Shown one piece after another: positions 31,841 to 42,900 of a stretch of 64,000 bases of DNA. A program made the translations under genes and the position numbers. The first letter of the stretch is position 1. Each line of letters begins with the position of its first letter. Source of the DNA: Gymnothorax reevesii (Eukaryota > Chordata > Actinopteri > Anguilliformes > Muraenidae); contig CM056581.1 of assembly GCA_029721435.1 (NCBI GenBank), forward strand, positions 72,712,712 through 72,776,711, in the 5' to 3' direction. The notes under the pieces are model-generated. The model ran no database searches. It was given only the letters and a program-made list of their open reading frames with translations, and was not told the origin of the DNA.

Positions 31841-34448
31841 TTTGTTAGGCAGTTGCTATGGTGTTCTGTGTACTTGTGAGGGTGTTGCTAGGCAGCTGCT
31901 ATCGTGTTCTGGGTGGTTGCTAGGGCGTTGCTAGGCAGTTGCTATGGTGTTTTGGATGGTTGCTAGGCGGTTGCTATGGTGTTCTGGGTGGTTGCTAGGG
32001 TGTTGCTATGGTGTTCTGGGTGGTTGTTAGGCGGTTGCTCTGGTGTTCTGGGTGGTTGCTAGGCGGTTGCTATGGTGTTCTGGGTGGTAGCAAGGCGGTT
32101 GCAATGGTGTTCTGGGTGGTTGCTAGATCATTGCTAGGCAGTTGCTATGGTGTTCTGTGTTGTTGCTAGGCGGTTGCTATGGTGTTCTGGGTGGTTGCTA
32201 GGCGGTTGCTATGGTGTTCTGGGTGGTTGCTAGGGCGTTGCTAGGCAGTTGCTATGGTGTTCTGATGGTTGCTAGGCGGTTGCTATGGTGTTCTGGGTGG
32301 TTGCTAGGGCGTTGCTAGGCAGTTGCTATGGTGTTCTGGGTGGTTGCTAGGGCGTTGCTATGGTGTTCTGGGTGGTAGCTAGGCGGTTGCTATTGTGTTC
32401 TGGGTGGTTGCTAGGCGGTTGCTATGGTGTTCTGGATGGTTGCTAGGGCGTTGCTAGGCAGTTGCTATGGTGTGCTGGGTGGTTGCTAGGCGGTTGCTAT
32501 GGTGTTCTGGGAGGTTGCTAGGGCATTGCTAGGCGGTTGCTATGGTGTTCTGGGTGGTTGCTAGGGCCTTGCTAGGCGGTTGCTATGGTGTTCTGGGAGG
32601 TTGCTAGGGCATTGCTAGGCTGTAGCTATGGTGTTCTGGGTGGTTGCTAGGGCGTTGCTAGGCGGTTGCTATGGTGTTCTGGGTGGTTGTTAGGGTGTTG
32701 CTAGGCAGTTGCTATGGTGTTCTAGGTGGTTGCTAGGCGGTTGCTATGGTGTTCTGGGTGGTTGCTAGGGCGTTGCTAGGCAGTTGCTATGGTGTTTTGG
32801 GTGGTTGCTAGGTGGTTGCTATGGTGTTCTGGGTGGTTGCTTGGGCGTGGCTAGGCAGTTGCTATGGTGTTCTGGGTGGTTGGTAGGCGGTTGTTATGGT
32901 GTTCTGGGTGGTTGCTCGGGCGTTGCTAGGCAGTTGCTATGGTGTTCTTGGTGGTTGCTAGGCGGTTGCTATGGTGTTCTGGGTGGTTGCTAGGCGGTTG
33001 CTATGGTGTTCTGGGTGGTTGCTAGGGCGTTGCTAGGCAGTTGCTATGGTGTTCTGGGTGGTTGCTAGGCGGTTGCTATGGTGTTCTGGGTGGTTGCTAG
33101 GGCATTGCTAGGCTGTTGCTATGGTGTTCTGGGTGGTTGCTAGGGCGTTGCTAGGCGGTTGCTATGGTGTTCTGGGTGGTTGCTAGGGCGTTGCTAGGCA
33201 GTTGCTATGGTGTTCTGGGTGGTTGCTAGGCGGTTGCTATGGTGTTCTGGGTGGTTGCTAGGGCGTTGCTAGGCAGTTGCTATAGCGTTCTGGGTGGTTG
33301 CTAGGGCGTTGCTAGGCAGTTGCTGTGGTGTTCTGGGTGGTTGCTAGGGCGTTGCTAGGCAGTTGCTATGGTGTTCTGGGTGGTTGCTAGGCGGTTGCTA
33401 TGGTGTTCTGGGTGGTTGCTAGGCGGTTGCTATGGTGTTCTGGGTGGTTGCTAGGGCGTTGCTAGGCAGTTATTATGGTGTTCTGGGTGGTTGCTAGGCG
33501 GTTGCTATGGTGTTCTGGGTGGTTGCTAGGGCGTTGCTAGGCAGTTGCTATGGTGTTTTGGGTGGTTGCTAGGTGGTTGCTATGGTGTTCTGGGTGGTTG
33601 CTAGGGCGTTGCTAGGCAGTTGCTATGGTGTTCTGGGTGGTTGCTAGGTGGTTGCTATGGTGTTCTGGGTGGTTGCTAGGCAGTTGCTATTGTGTTCTGG
33701 GTGGTTGCTAGGGCGTTGCTAGGCAGTTGCTATGGTGTTCTGGGTGGTTGCTAGGGGGTTGCTCTGGTGTTCTGGGTGGTTGCTAGGCGGTTGCTATGGT
33801 GTTGTGGGTGGTTGCTAGGGCGTTGCTAGGCAGTTGCTATGGTGTTCTGGGTGGTTGCTAGGCGGTTGCTATGGTGTTCTGGGTGGTTGCTAGGGCATTG
33901 CTAGGTTGTTGCTATGGTGTTCTGGGTGGTTGCTAGGGCGTTGCTAGGCGGTTGCTTTGGTGTTCTGGGTGGTTGTTAGGGTGTTGCTAGGCAGTTGCTA
34001 TGGTGTTCTGGGTGGTTGCTAGGCGGTTGCTAACGTGTTCTTGGTGGTTGCTAGGGCGTTGCTAGGCAGTTGCTATGGTGTTTTGGGTGGTTGCTAGGTG
34101 GTTGCTATGGTGTTCTGGGTGGTTGCTAGGGCGTTGCTAGGCAGTTGCTATAGCGTTCTGGGTGGTTGCTAGGGCATTGCTAGGCAGTTGCTATGGTGTT
34201 CTGGGTGGTTGCTAGGCGGTTGCTATGGTGTTCTGGGTGGTTGCTAGGCGGTTGCTATGGTGTTCTGGGTGGTTGCTAGGGCGTTGCTAGGCAGTTGCTA
34301 TGTTGTTCTGGGTGGTTGCTAGGCGGTTGCTATGGTGTTCTGGGTGGTTGCTAGGGCGTTGCTAGGCAGTTGCTATAGTGTTCTGGGTGGTTGCTAGGCA
34401 GTTGCTATGGTGTTTTGGGTGGTTGCTTGGCGGTTGCTATGGTGTTCT
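31841..34448 (+). repeat. Minisatellite of U6 (2.61 kb)
   Basis: The first 0.7 kb or so present in other units (words such as GGCATTCTGGG and GCTACGGCG) is missing. Within 110 bp the array is already at the TTGGATGGTTGC word, which in U10 (52481) lies about 850 bp into the array. The 3' segment 32784-34448 is collinear over 1665 bp with U1, U10 and U11. Confidence 0.95.
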
Positions 34449-34589
34449 GAATATTTGCTTGGGCATTGCTCGACAGTTGCTATGTTGTTCTTGTTGTTGC
34501 TAGGGCGTTGATGTGTCTTGTTTGGGGATCGAGTGAAAACTGGGAGAAGTAGTGAACCGTACGATTACGAAATTATTTGGAATATTAAC
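34449..34589. repeat. Junction module of U6 (141 bp)
   Basis: Matches the common form; I noticed no private change against U1. Confidence 0.95.
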
Positions 34590-35156
34590 AAGGAAGGAAG
34601 GAGGGAAAGAAGGAACTAATGAGGGAAGTAAGGAAAGAAGGAATATAGGAAAAAAGAAGGAAATCAAAGGAAAGCAGGAAAGAACAAAGGAAAGAAGGCG
34701 AGGATGGATGGAAAGAAACAGAGGAATGAAGGAAAGAAGGAAGTAAAGAAGGAAGGAAAGGAAGAAGGGAAGAAGAAGGATTTAAGTAAAGATAGAAGGA
34801 AGGAAGGAAGTGAGGAAGAAGAAATGAAAAACGGAAGGAAAGAGAGAAGGAAGGAAAGAAAAAGTAAAGAAAGGAAGAGGGAGGGAAAGAGAGGGAAAGC
34901 AGAAAGAAGAAAGGAAGAAAGATAAGAAGGATATGAAGGAATGAAAGAAGGCATGATGGAAGGAAAGAAAAACTAAGGAAGGTAGGAAAGAAAATTGGTA
35001 GGGAGGAAGAATGGGAGGAAGGATGAAAGGCAGGATAGAAGGAAGTAAAGTAGGAAAGCAGGAACGAATAAAGGAAGGAAGGAACGAAGGAAAGAAATAG
35101 GAGGGAAAAAGAAAGAAGTAATGACAGAAAATAGAAGGAAGGAAAGCAGTAAGGAA
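34590..35156. repeat. Polypurine tract of U6 (567 bp)
   Basis: Same length as in U1 and U11. All three share GAAAAACGGAAGG and GAGGGAGGGAAAG, as does U10 (571 bp). Confidence 0.94.
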
Positions 35157-35456
35157 GCTGTAGTCTCAAGAGAGCCAGATTGTAGTCTTACAGCCTGAGA
35201 AACTGACAGTTACAGCAGGTGGTCAGAACACCTGGCACAAGATTCCATTTGCTTAATGGCCCTATTGTGATGTCATAATGCCAATGTTAAGTCTGTGGGA
35301 GGAAAAAATTTATAGTTTTTTATTAATAACTCAAAAAGTATAAAAGTTACAAAGATGAAAAATACATTGCACAGGTGTCCTAAGTAAGACCTACGCAACG
35401 CAGTTTGAATGAAGTTTCTACGATAAACGGTTGAGGCCGCATTAAGTGTGTTAGAA

Positions 35457-35457
<1 letters not shown>

Positions 35458-35507
<50 letters not shown>
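35458..35507. repeat. (TAA)n microsatellite, U7
   Basis: About 50 bp of pure TAA repeat, among the longest three alleles. Confidence 0.93.
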
Positions 35508-35576
35508 GAAGACCAGGATAACAATAGTGAGCATTTTCAATGCACACTAATAAGAAGACCAGGATAACAATAGAGA

Positions 35577-35643
35577 GCATTTTCAATGCACACTAATAAC
35601 TAGATAATGTAATTCCAGGGAATTACGTATGCATTGAAAATGC
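35577..35643. repeat. Inverted repeat, U7
   Basis: Arms 35577-35593 and 35627-35643 pair at 16 of 17 positions; the right arm reads GTATGCATTGAAAATGC. The loop is 33 nt. Confidence 0.85.
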
Positions 35644-36015
35644 AAAGTGTAGTTGCATAAGGTGGAGTTTGTAACATATCATTGCATTATGATATTGGTA
35701 GCTACGTTTTCAGTAAGATAATTATGGTAGTGGTGAGGACTTTTATTTTGAAACAGATGTGGACTGAGGAAACAGTTTGCGGGAGTCATAGTTGATGACA
35801 ACTGTCATCTGGAAATTTTTAAGTGACATTTTTTAATAGTAAAAAATTGTAGTAAGGACTTATATTTTGAGACAGGATTGGGCAGAAGAAACAGTTGCCG
35901 GAAGTCATAGTCGAAAACAATCAGGAGTTGGAATGGCTGAAAGGTTGATAAGTTGAGTAGCTTAAAAAGTTACATTTTTTTATTGTAATTTGACATAATG
36001 AGGACTGGCTGTAAC

Positions 36016-38497
36016 AGTTGTTAGGCAGTTGCTATGGTGTTCTGTGTACTTGTGAGGGTGTTGCTAGGCAGCTGCTATCGTGTTCTGGGTGGTTGCTAGG
36101 GCATTACTAGGCAGTTGCTATGGTGTTCTGGGTGGTTGATAGGGCGTTGCTAGGCGGTTGCTATGGTGTTCGGGGTAGTTGGTAGGGGGTTGCTATGGCA
36201 TTGTGGGTGGTTGTTAGAGTGTTGCTATGGGTTTCTGGGTGGTTGCTAGGCGGTTGCTATGGCATTCTGGGTGGTTGCTAGGGCTTTGCTAAGTAGTTGC
36301 TATGATGTTCAGGGTGGTTGCTAGGGCGTTGCTAGGTGGTTGCTATGGTGTTCTGGGTGCTTGCTAGGGTGTTGCTAGGCAGTCGCTATGCTGTTCTGCG
36401 TGGTTGCTAGGCCGTTGCTATGCTGTTCTGGGTGGTTGCTATGGCGTTGCTAGGCAGTTGCTATTGTGTTTTGGGTGGTTGCTAGGGCGTTGCTAGGCAG
36501 TTGCTATGGTTTTCTGGGTGGTTGTTAGGGTGTTTGCTATGGCGTTCTGGGTGGTTGCTAGGGCATTGCTAAGCAGTTGGTATGGTGTTCTGGGTGGTTG
36601 CCACGGCATTGCCAGGCGGTTGCTATGGTGTTCTGGGTGGTTGCTAGTGTGTTGCTAGGCAGTTGCTATGGTGTTCGGGGTGGTTGCTAGGTGGTTGCTA
36701 TGGTGTTCTGGCTGGTTGCTAGGGAATTGCTAGGCGGTTGCTATGGTGTTCTGGGTGGTTGCTTGGGCATTGCTAGGCAGTTGCTATGGTGTTCTGGATG
36801 GTTGCTAGGGTGTTGCTATGGTGTTCTGGGTGGTTGTTAGGCGGTTGCTCTGGTGTTCTGGGTGGTTGCTAGGCGGTTGCTATGGTGTTCTGGGTGGTGG
36901 CTAGGCGGTTTCAATGGTGTTCTGGGTGGTTGCTAGGTCGTTGCTAGGCAGTTGCTATGGTGTTCTGGGTTGTTGCTAGGCGGTTGCTTTGGTGTTTTGG
37001 GTGGTTGCTAGCCGGTTGCTATGGTGTTCTGGGTGGTTGCTAGGGCGTTGCTAGGCAGTTGCTATGGTGTTGTGATGGTTGCTAGGCGGTTGCTATGGTG
37101 TTCTTGGTGGTTGCTAGGGCGTTGCTAGGCAGTTGCTATGGTGTTCTGGGTGGTTGCTAGGGTGTTGCTATGGTGTTCTGGGTGGTAGCTAGGCGGTTGC
37201 TATTGTGTTCTGGGTGGTTGCTAGGCAGCTGCTATGGTGTTCTGGGTGGTTGCTAGGGCCTTGCTAGGCAGTTGCTATGGTGGGCTGGGTGGTTGCTAGG
37301 CGATTTCTATGGTGTTCTGGGAGGTTGCTAGGGCATTGCTCGGCGGTTGCTATGGTGTTCTGGGTGGTTGCTAGGGCCTTGCTAGGCGGTTGCTATGGTG
37401 TTCTGGGAGGTTGCTAGGGCATTGCTAGGCTGTTGCTGTGGTGTTCTGGGTGGTTGCTAGGGCGTTGCTCGGCAGTTGCTATGGTGTTCTGAGTGGTTGT
37501 TAGGGTGTTGCTAGGCAGTTGCTATGGTGTTCTGGGTGGTTGCTAGGCGGTTGCTGTGGTGTTCTGGGTGGTTCCTAGGGCGTTGCTATGGTGTTTTGGG
37601 TGGTTGCTAGGTGGTTGCTATGGTGTTCTGGGTGGTTGCTAGGCCGTTGCTAGGCAGTTGCTATGGTGTTCTGGGTGGTTGCCCGGGCGTTGCTAGGCAG
37701 TTGCTATGGTGTTCTGGGTGGTTGCTAGGCGGTTGCTATGGTGTTCTGGGTGGTTGCCCGGGCGTTGCTAGGCAGTTGCTATGGTGTTCTGGGTGGTTGC
37801 TAGGCGGTTGCTATGGTGTTCTGGGTGGTTGCTAGGCGGTTGCTATGGTGTTCTGGGTGGTTGCTAGGGCGTTGCTAGGCAGTTGCTATGGTGTTCTGGG
37901 TGGTTGCTAGGCGGTTGCTATGGTGTTCTGGGTGGTTTCTAAAGGCGTTGCTAAGCGATTCCTATGGTGTTCTATGTGGTTGCTAGGGCGTTGCTAGGCA
38001 GTTGCTATGGTGTTCTGGGTGGTTGCTAGGCGGTTGCTAAGGTGTTCTTGGTGGTTGCTAGGGCGTTGCTAGGAAGTTGCTATGGTGTTTTGGGTGGTTG
38101 CTGGGCGGTTGCTATGGTGTTCTGGGTGGTTGCTAGGGCGTTGCTAGGCAGTTGCTATGGTGTTCTGGGTGGTTGCTTGGCGATTGGTATGGTGTTCTGG
38201 GTGGTTGCTAGGGCGTTGCTAGGCAGTTGCTATGGTGTTTTGGGTGGTTGCTAGGGGGTTGCTCTGGTGTTCTGGGTGGTTGCTAGGGCGTTGCTAGGCA
38301 GTTGCTATGGTGTTCTGGGTGCTTGCTAGGCAGTTGCTATGGTGTTCTTGGTGGTTGTGAGGGCGTTGTTAGGCGGTTGCTATGGTGTTCTGGGTGGTTG
38401 CTAGCCGTTGCTAGGCAGTTGCTATAGTGTTCTGGGTGGTTGCTAGGCAGTTGCTATGGTGTTTTGGGTGGTTGCTAGGCGGTTGCTATGGTGTTCT
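36016..38497 (+). repeat. Minisatellite of U7 (2.48 kb)
   Basis: Contains a clear 75-bp tandem repeat marked by TTGCCCGGGCG (CCCGGG at 37682 and 37757), showing the 32+43 dimer as an amplification unit. The region near 38340 (TTCTTGGTGGTTGTGAGGG) matches U8 near 46678, so the 3' end is a shortened relative of the U2/U4/U5/U8 type. Confidence 0.95.
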
Positions 38498-38638
38498 GAA
38501 TATTTGCTTGGGCATTGCTCGACAGTTGCTATATTGTTCTTGTTGTTGCTAGGGCGTTGATGTGTCTTGTTTGGGGATTGAGTGAAAACTGGGAGAAGTA
38601 TTGAACCGTACGATTATGAAATTATTTGGAATATTAAC
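38498..38638. repeat. Junction module of U7 (141 bp)
   Basis: Length conserved despite several substitutions: GCTATATTG, GGGGATTGAG, GTATTGAACC and GATTATGAAA. Confidence 0.95.
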
Positions 38639-39206
38639 AAGCAAGGAAGGAGGGAAAGAAGGAACTAATGAGGGAAGTAAGGAAAGAAGGAATATAGGAA
38701 AAAAAGAAGGAAATCAAAGGAAGGCAGGAACGAACAAAGGAAAGAAGACGAGGATGGATGGAAAGAAACAGAGGAATGAAGGAAAGAAGGAAGTAAAGAA
38801 GGAAGGAAAGGAAGAAGGGAAGAAGAAGGATTTAAGTAAAGATAGAAGGAAGGAAGGAAGGAAGGAAGGAAGTGAGGAAGAATAAATGAAAAACAGAAGG
38901 AAAGAGAGAAGGAAGGAAAGAAAAAGTAAAGAAAGGAAGAGGGAAGGAAAGAGAGGGAAAGCAGAAAGAAGAAAGGAAGAAAGATAAGAAGGATATGAAG
39001 GAATGAAAGAAGGGATGATGGAAGGAAGGAAAAGCGAAGGACGGTAGGAAAGAGAATGGGTAGGAAGGAAGGGAGAAAGGCAGGAGAGGAGGAAGTAAAG
39101 TAGGAAAGAAGGAACGAATAAAGGAAGGAAGGAACGAAGGAAAGAAATAGGAGGGAAAAAGAAAGAAGGAATGACAGAAAATAGAAGGAAGGAAAGCAGC
39201 AAGGAA
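38639..39206. repeat. Polypurine tract of U7 (568 bp)
   Basis: GGAA-type tract with a longer GAAGGAAGG run near 38850-38870 and a rearranged stretch near 39015-39090 (GAAAAGCGAAGGACGG, GGAGAGGAGG). Confidence 0.93.
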
Positions 39207-39502
39207 GCTGTAGTCTCAAGAGAGCCAGATTGTAGTCTTACAGCCTGAGAAACTGACAGTTACAGCAGGTGGTCAGAACACCTGGCACAAGATTCCATTT
39301 GCTTCATGGCCCTATTGTGATGTCATAATGCCAATGTTAAGTCTATGGGGGGAAAAATTTATAGTTTTTTATTAATAACTCAAAAAGTATAAAAGTTTCA
39401 AAGATGAAAAATACATTGCACAGGTGTCCTAAGTAAGACCTACGCAACGCAGTTTGAATGAAGTTTCTACGATAAACGGTTGAGGCCGCATTAAGTGTGT
39501 TA

Positions 39503-39536
<34 letters not shown>

Positions 39537-39951
39537 TAGATAATGTAATTCCAGGGAATTACGTGTGCATTGAAAATGCAAAGTGTAGTTGCATAAGGTG
39601 GAGTTTGTAACATATCATTGCATTATGATTTGGTAGCTACGTTTTTAGGAGGATAATTATGGTAGTGGTGAGGACTTTTATTTTGAAACAGATGTGGACT
39701 GAGGAAACAGTTTGCGGGAGTCATAGTTGATGACAACTGTCATATGGAAATTTTTAATAGTGACATTTTTTAATAGTGAAAAATTGTAGTAAGGACTTAT
39801 ATTTTGAGACAGGATTGGGCAGAAGAAACAGTTGCCGGAAGTCATAGTCGAAAACAATCAGGAGTTGGAATGGCTGAAAGGTTGATAAGTTGAGTAGCTT
39901 AAAAAGTTACATTTTTTATTGTAATTTGACATAATGAGGACTGGCTGTAAC
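39207..39951. repeat. Module A of U8 (745 bp, type II)
   Basis: Type II block with TTTTAGGAGGATAATT and the GGCTGTAACATTTG end shared with U6. ATTATGATTTGG lacks two bases of the usual ATTATGATATTGG. No GAAGACCAGG module. Confidence 0.9.
39504..39535. repeat. (TAA)n microsatellite, U8
   Basis: About 32 bp of TAA repeat directly after GTGTTAG. Confidence 0.92.
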
Positions 39952-42900
39952 ATTTGTTAGGCAGTTGCTATGGTGTTCTGTGTACTTGTGAGGGTGTTGC
40001 TAGGCAGCTGCTATCGTGTTCTGGGTGGTTGCTAGGGCATTGCTAGGCAGTTGCTATGGTGTTCTGGGTGGTTGATAGGGCGTTGCTAGGCGGTTGCTAT
40101 GGTGTTCTGGGTAGTTGCTAGGCGGTTGCTATGGCGTACTGGGTGGTTGCTCGAGCATTGCTATGGGGTTCTGGGTGGTTGCTTAGCAGTTGCTATGATG
40201 TTCTAGGTGGTTGCTAGGGCGTTGCTAGGTGGTTGCTATGGTGTTCTGGGTGGTTGCTAGGCCGTTGCTATGGTGTTCTGGGTGGTTGCTAGGCCGTTGC
40301 GAGGCAGTTGCTATGGTGTTCTGGGTGGTTGTTAGGGTGGTTGCTATGGCGTTCTGGGTGGTTGCTATGGCGTGGCTAGGCAGTGGCTATTGTGTTCTGG
40401 GTGGTTGCTAGGCCGTTGCGAGGCAGTTGGTAGGGTGGTCTGGGTGGTTGGTAGGGTGGTTGCTATGGCGTTCTGGGTGGTTGCTAGGGCATTGGTAAGC
40501 AGTTGGTATGGTGTCCTGGGTGGTTCCCCGGGCATTGCCAATTGGTTGCTATGGTGTTCTGGGTGGTTGCTAGGGTGTTGCAAGGCAGATGCTATGGTGT
40601 TCTGGGTGGTTGCTAGGTGGTTGTTTTGGTGTTCTGGCTGGTTGCTAGGGCGTTGCTAGGCGGTTGCTTTGGTGTTCTGGGTGGTTGCTTGGGCGTTGCT
40701 AGGCGGGTGCTATGGTGTTGTGGGTGGTTGCTAGGGCGTTGCTATGGTGTTCTGGGTGGTTGCTAGGGCGTTGCTAGGCAGTTGCTAGGGTGTTCTGGAT
40801 GGTTGCTAGGCGGTTGCTATGGTGTTCTGGGTGGTTGCTAGTGTGTTGCTATGGTGTTCTGGGTGGTTGTTAGGCGGTTGCTCTGGTGTTCTGGGTGGTT
40901 GCTAGGCGGTTGCTATGGTGTTCAGGGTGGTAGCAAGGCGGTTGCAATGGTGTTCTGGGTGGTTGCTAGATCATTGCTAGGCAGTTGCTATGGTGTTCTG
41001 TGTTGATGCTAGGCAGTTGCTATGGTGTTCAGGGTGGTTGCTAGGCGGTTGCTATGGTGTTCTGGGTGGTTGCTAGGGCGTTGCTAGGCAGTTGCTATGG
41101 TGTTCTGATGGTTGCTAGGCGGTTGCTATGGTGTTCTGGGTGGTTGCTAGGGCGTTGCTAGCCAGTTGCTATGGTGTTCTGGGTGGTTGCTAGGCCGTTG
41201 CTATGGTGTTCTGGGTGGTTGCTAGGCGGTTGCTATGGTGTTCTGGGTGGTTGATAGGCGGTTGCTATGGTGTTTCTGGGTGGTTGCTAGGGCATTGCTA
41301 GGCAGTTGCTATGGTGTGCTGGGTGGTTGCTAGGCGGTTGCTATGGTGTTCTGGGAGGTTGCTAGGGCATTGCTAGGCGGTTGCTATGGTGTTCTGGGTG
41401 GTTGCTAGGGCCTTGCTAGGCGGTTGCTATGGTGTTCTGGGAGGTTGCTAGGGCATTGCTAGGCTGTTGCTATGGTGTTCTGGGTGGTTGCTAGGGCGTT
41501 GCTAGGCAGTTACTATTGTGTTCTGGGTGGTTGCTAGAGTGTTGCTAGGCGGTTGCTATGGTGTTCTGGGTTGTTGCTAGGCGGTTGCTATGGTGTTCTG
41601 GGTGCTAGGGCGTTGCTAGGCAGTTGCTATGGTGTTTTGGGTGGCTGCTAGGTGGTTGCTATGGTGTTCTGGGTGGTTGCTTGGGCGTTGCTAGGCAGTT
41701 GCTATGGTGTTCTGGGTGGTTGCTAGGCGGTTGCTATGGTGTTCTGTGTGGTTGCTCGGGCGTTGCTAGGCAGTTGCTATGGTGTTCTTGGTGGTTGCCA
41801 GGCGGTTGCTATGGTGTTCTGGGTGGTTGCTAGGCGGTTGCTATGGTGTTCTGGGTGGTTGCTCGGGCGTTGCTAGGCAGTTGCTAAGGTGTTCTGGGTG
41901 GTTGCTAGGCGGTTGCTATGGTGTTCTGGGTGGTTGCTAGGGCATTGCTAGGCTGTTGCTATGGTGTTCTGGGTGGGTGCAAGGGCTTTGCTTGGCGGTT
42001 GCTAGGGTGTTCTGGGTGGTTGTTAGGGTGTTGCTAGGCAGTTTCTTTGGTGTTCTGGGTGGTTGCTGGGCGGTTGCTATGGTGTTGTGGGTGGTTGCTA
42101 GGGCGTTGCTAGGCAGTTGCTATGGTGTTTTGGGCGGTTGCTTGGTGGTTGCTATGGTGTTCAGGGTGGTTGCTAGGGCATTGCTAGGCAGTTGCTATAG
42201 CGTTCTGGGTGGTTGCTAGGGCGTTGCTAGGCAGTTGCTGTGGGGATCTGGGTGGTTGCTAGGGCGTTGCTAGGCAGTTGCTATGGGGTGCTGGGTGGTG
42301 GGTAGGGGGGGGCTATGGTGTGCTGGGTGGTTGCTTGGCGCTTGCTACGGTGTTCTGGGTGGTTGCTAGGGCGTTGCTAGGCAGTTGCTATGGTGTTCTG
42401 GGTGGTTGCTAGGCGGTTGCTATGGTGTTCTGGGTGGTTGCTAGGGCGTTGCTAGGCAGTTGCTATGGTGTTTTGGGTGGTTGCTAGGGCGTTGCTAGGC
42501 AGTTGCTTTGGTGTTCTAGATGGTTGCTAGGCGGTTGCTATGGTGTTCTGGGTGGTTGCTAGGGTGTTGCTTTGGTGTTCTGGGTGGTTGTTAGGCAGTT
42601 GCTATGGTGTTCTGGGTGGTAGGTAGGCGGTTGATATGGTGTTCTGGGTGGTTGCTAGGTCGTTGCTAGGCAGTTGCTATGGTGCTCTGGGTGGTTGCTA
42701 GGCGGTTGCTATGGTGTTCTGGGTGGTTGCTAGGTGGTTGCTATGGTGTTCTGGGTGGTAACTAGGGCGTTGCTAGGCAGTTGCTATGGTGTTCTGATGG
42801 TTGCTAGGCTGTTGCTATGGTGTTCTGGGTGGTTGCTAGGGCGTTGCTAGGTGGTTGCTATGTTGTTCTTGGTGGTTGTTAGGGTGTTGCTCGGCAGTTG

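Larger units (their letters stand above)
35157..36015. repeat. Module A of U7 (859 bp)
   Basis: Two 40-bp GAAGACCAGG modules (35508-35547 and 35554-35593). TTTTCAGTAAGATAATT replaces the usual TTTTAGTAGGATAATT; U9 shares the AGTAAG change. CATCTGG replaces CATATGG. Confidence 0.9.

Noticed and set aside
40365..40583. Minus-strand Asn/Pro/Thr-rich frame
   Set aside because: It is the complement of the minisatellite, opened by local base changes in a region with many T-to-G differences.
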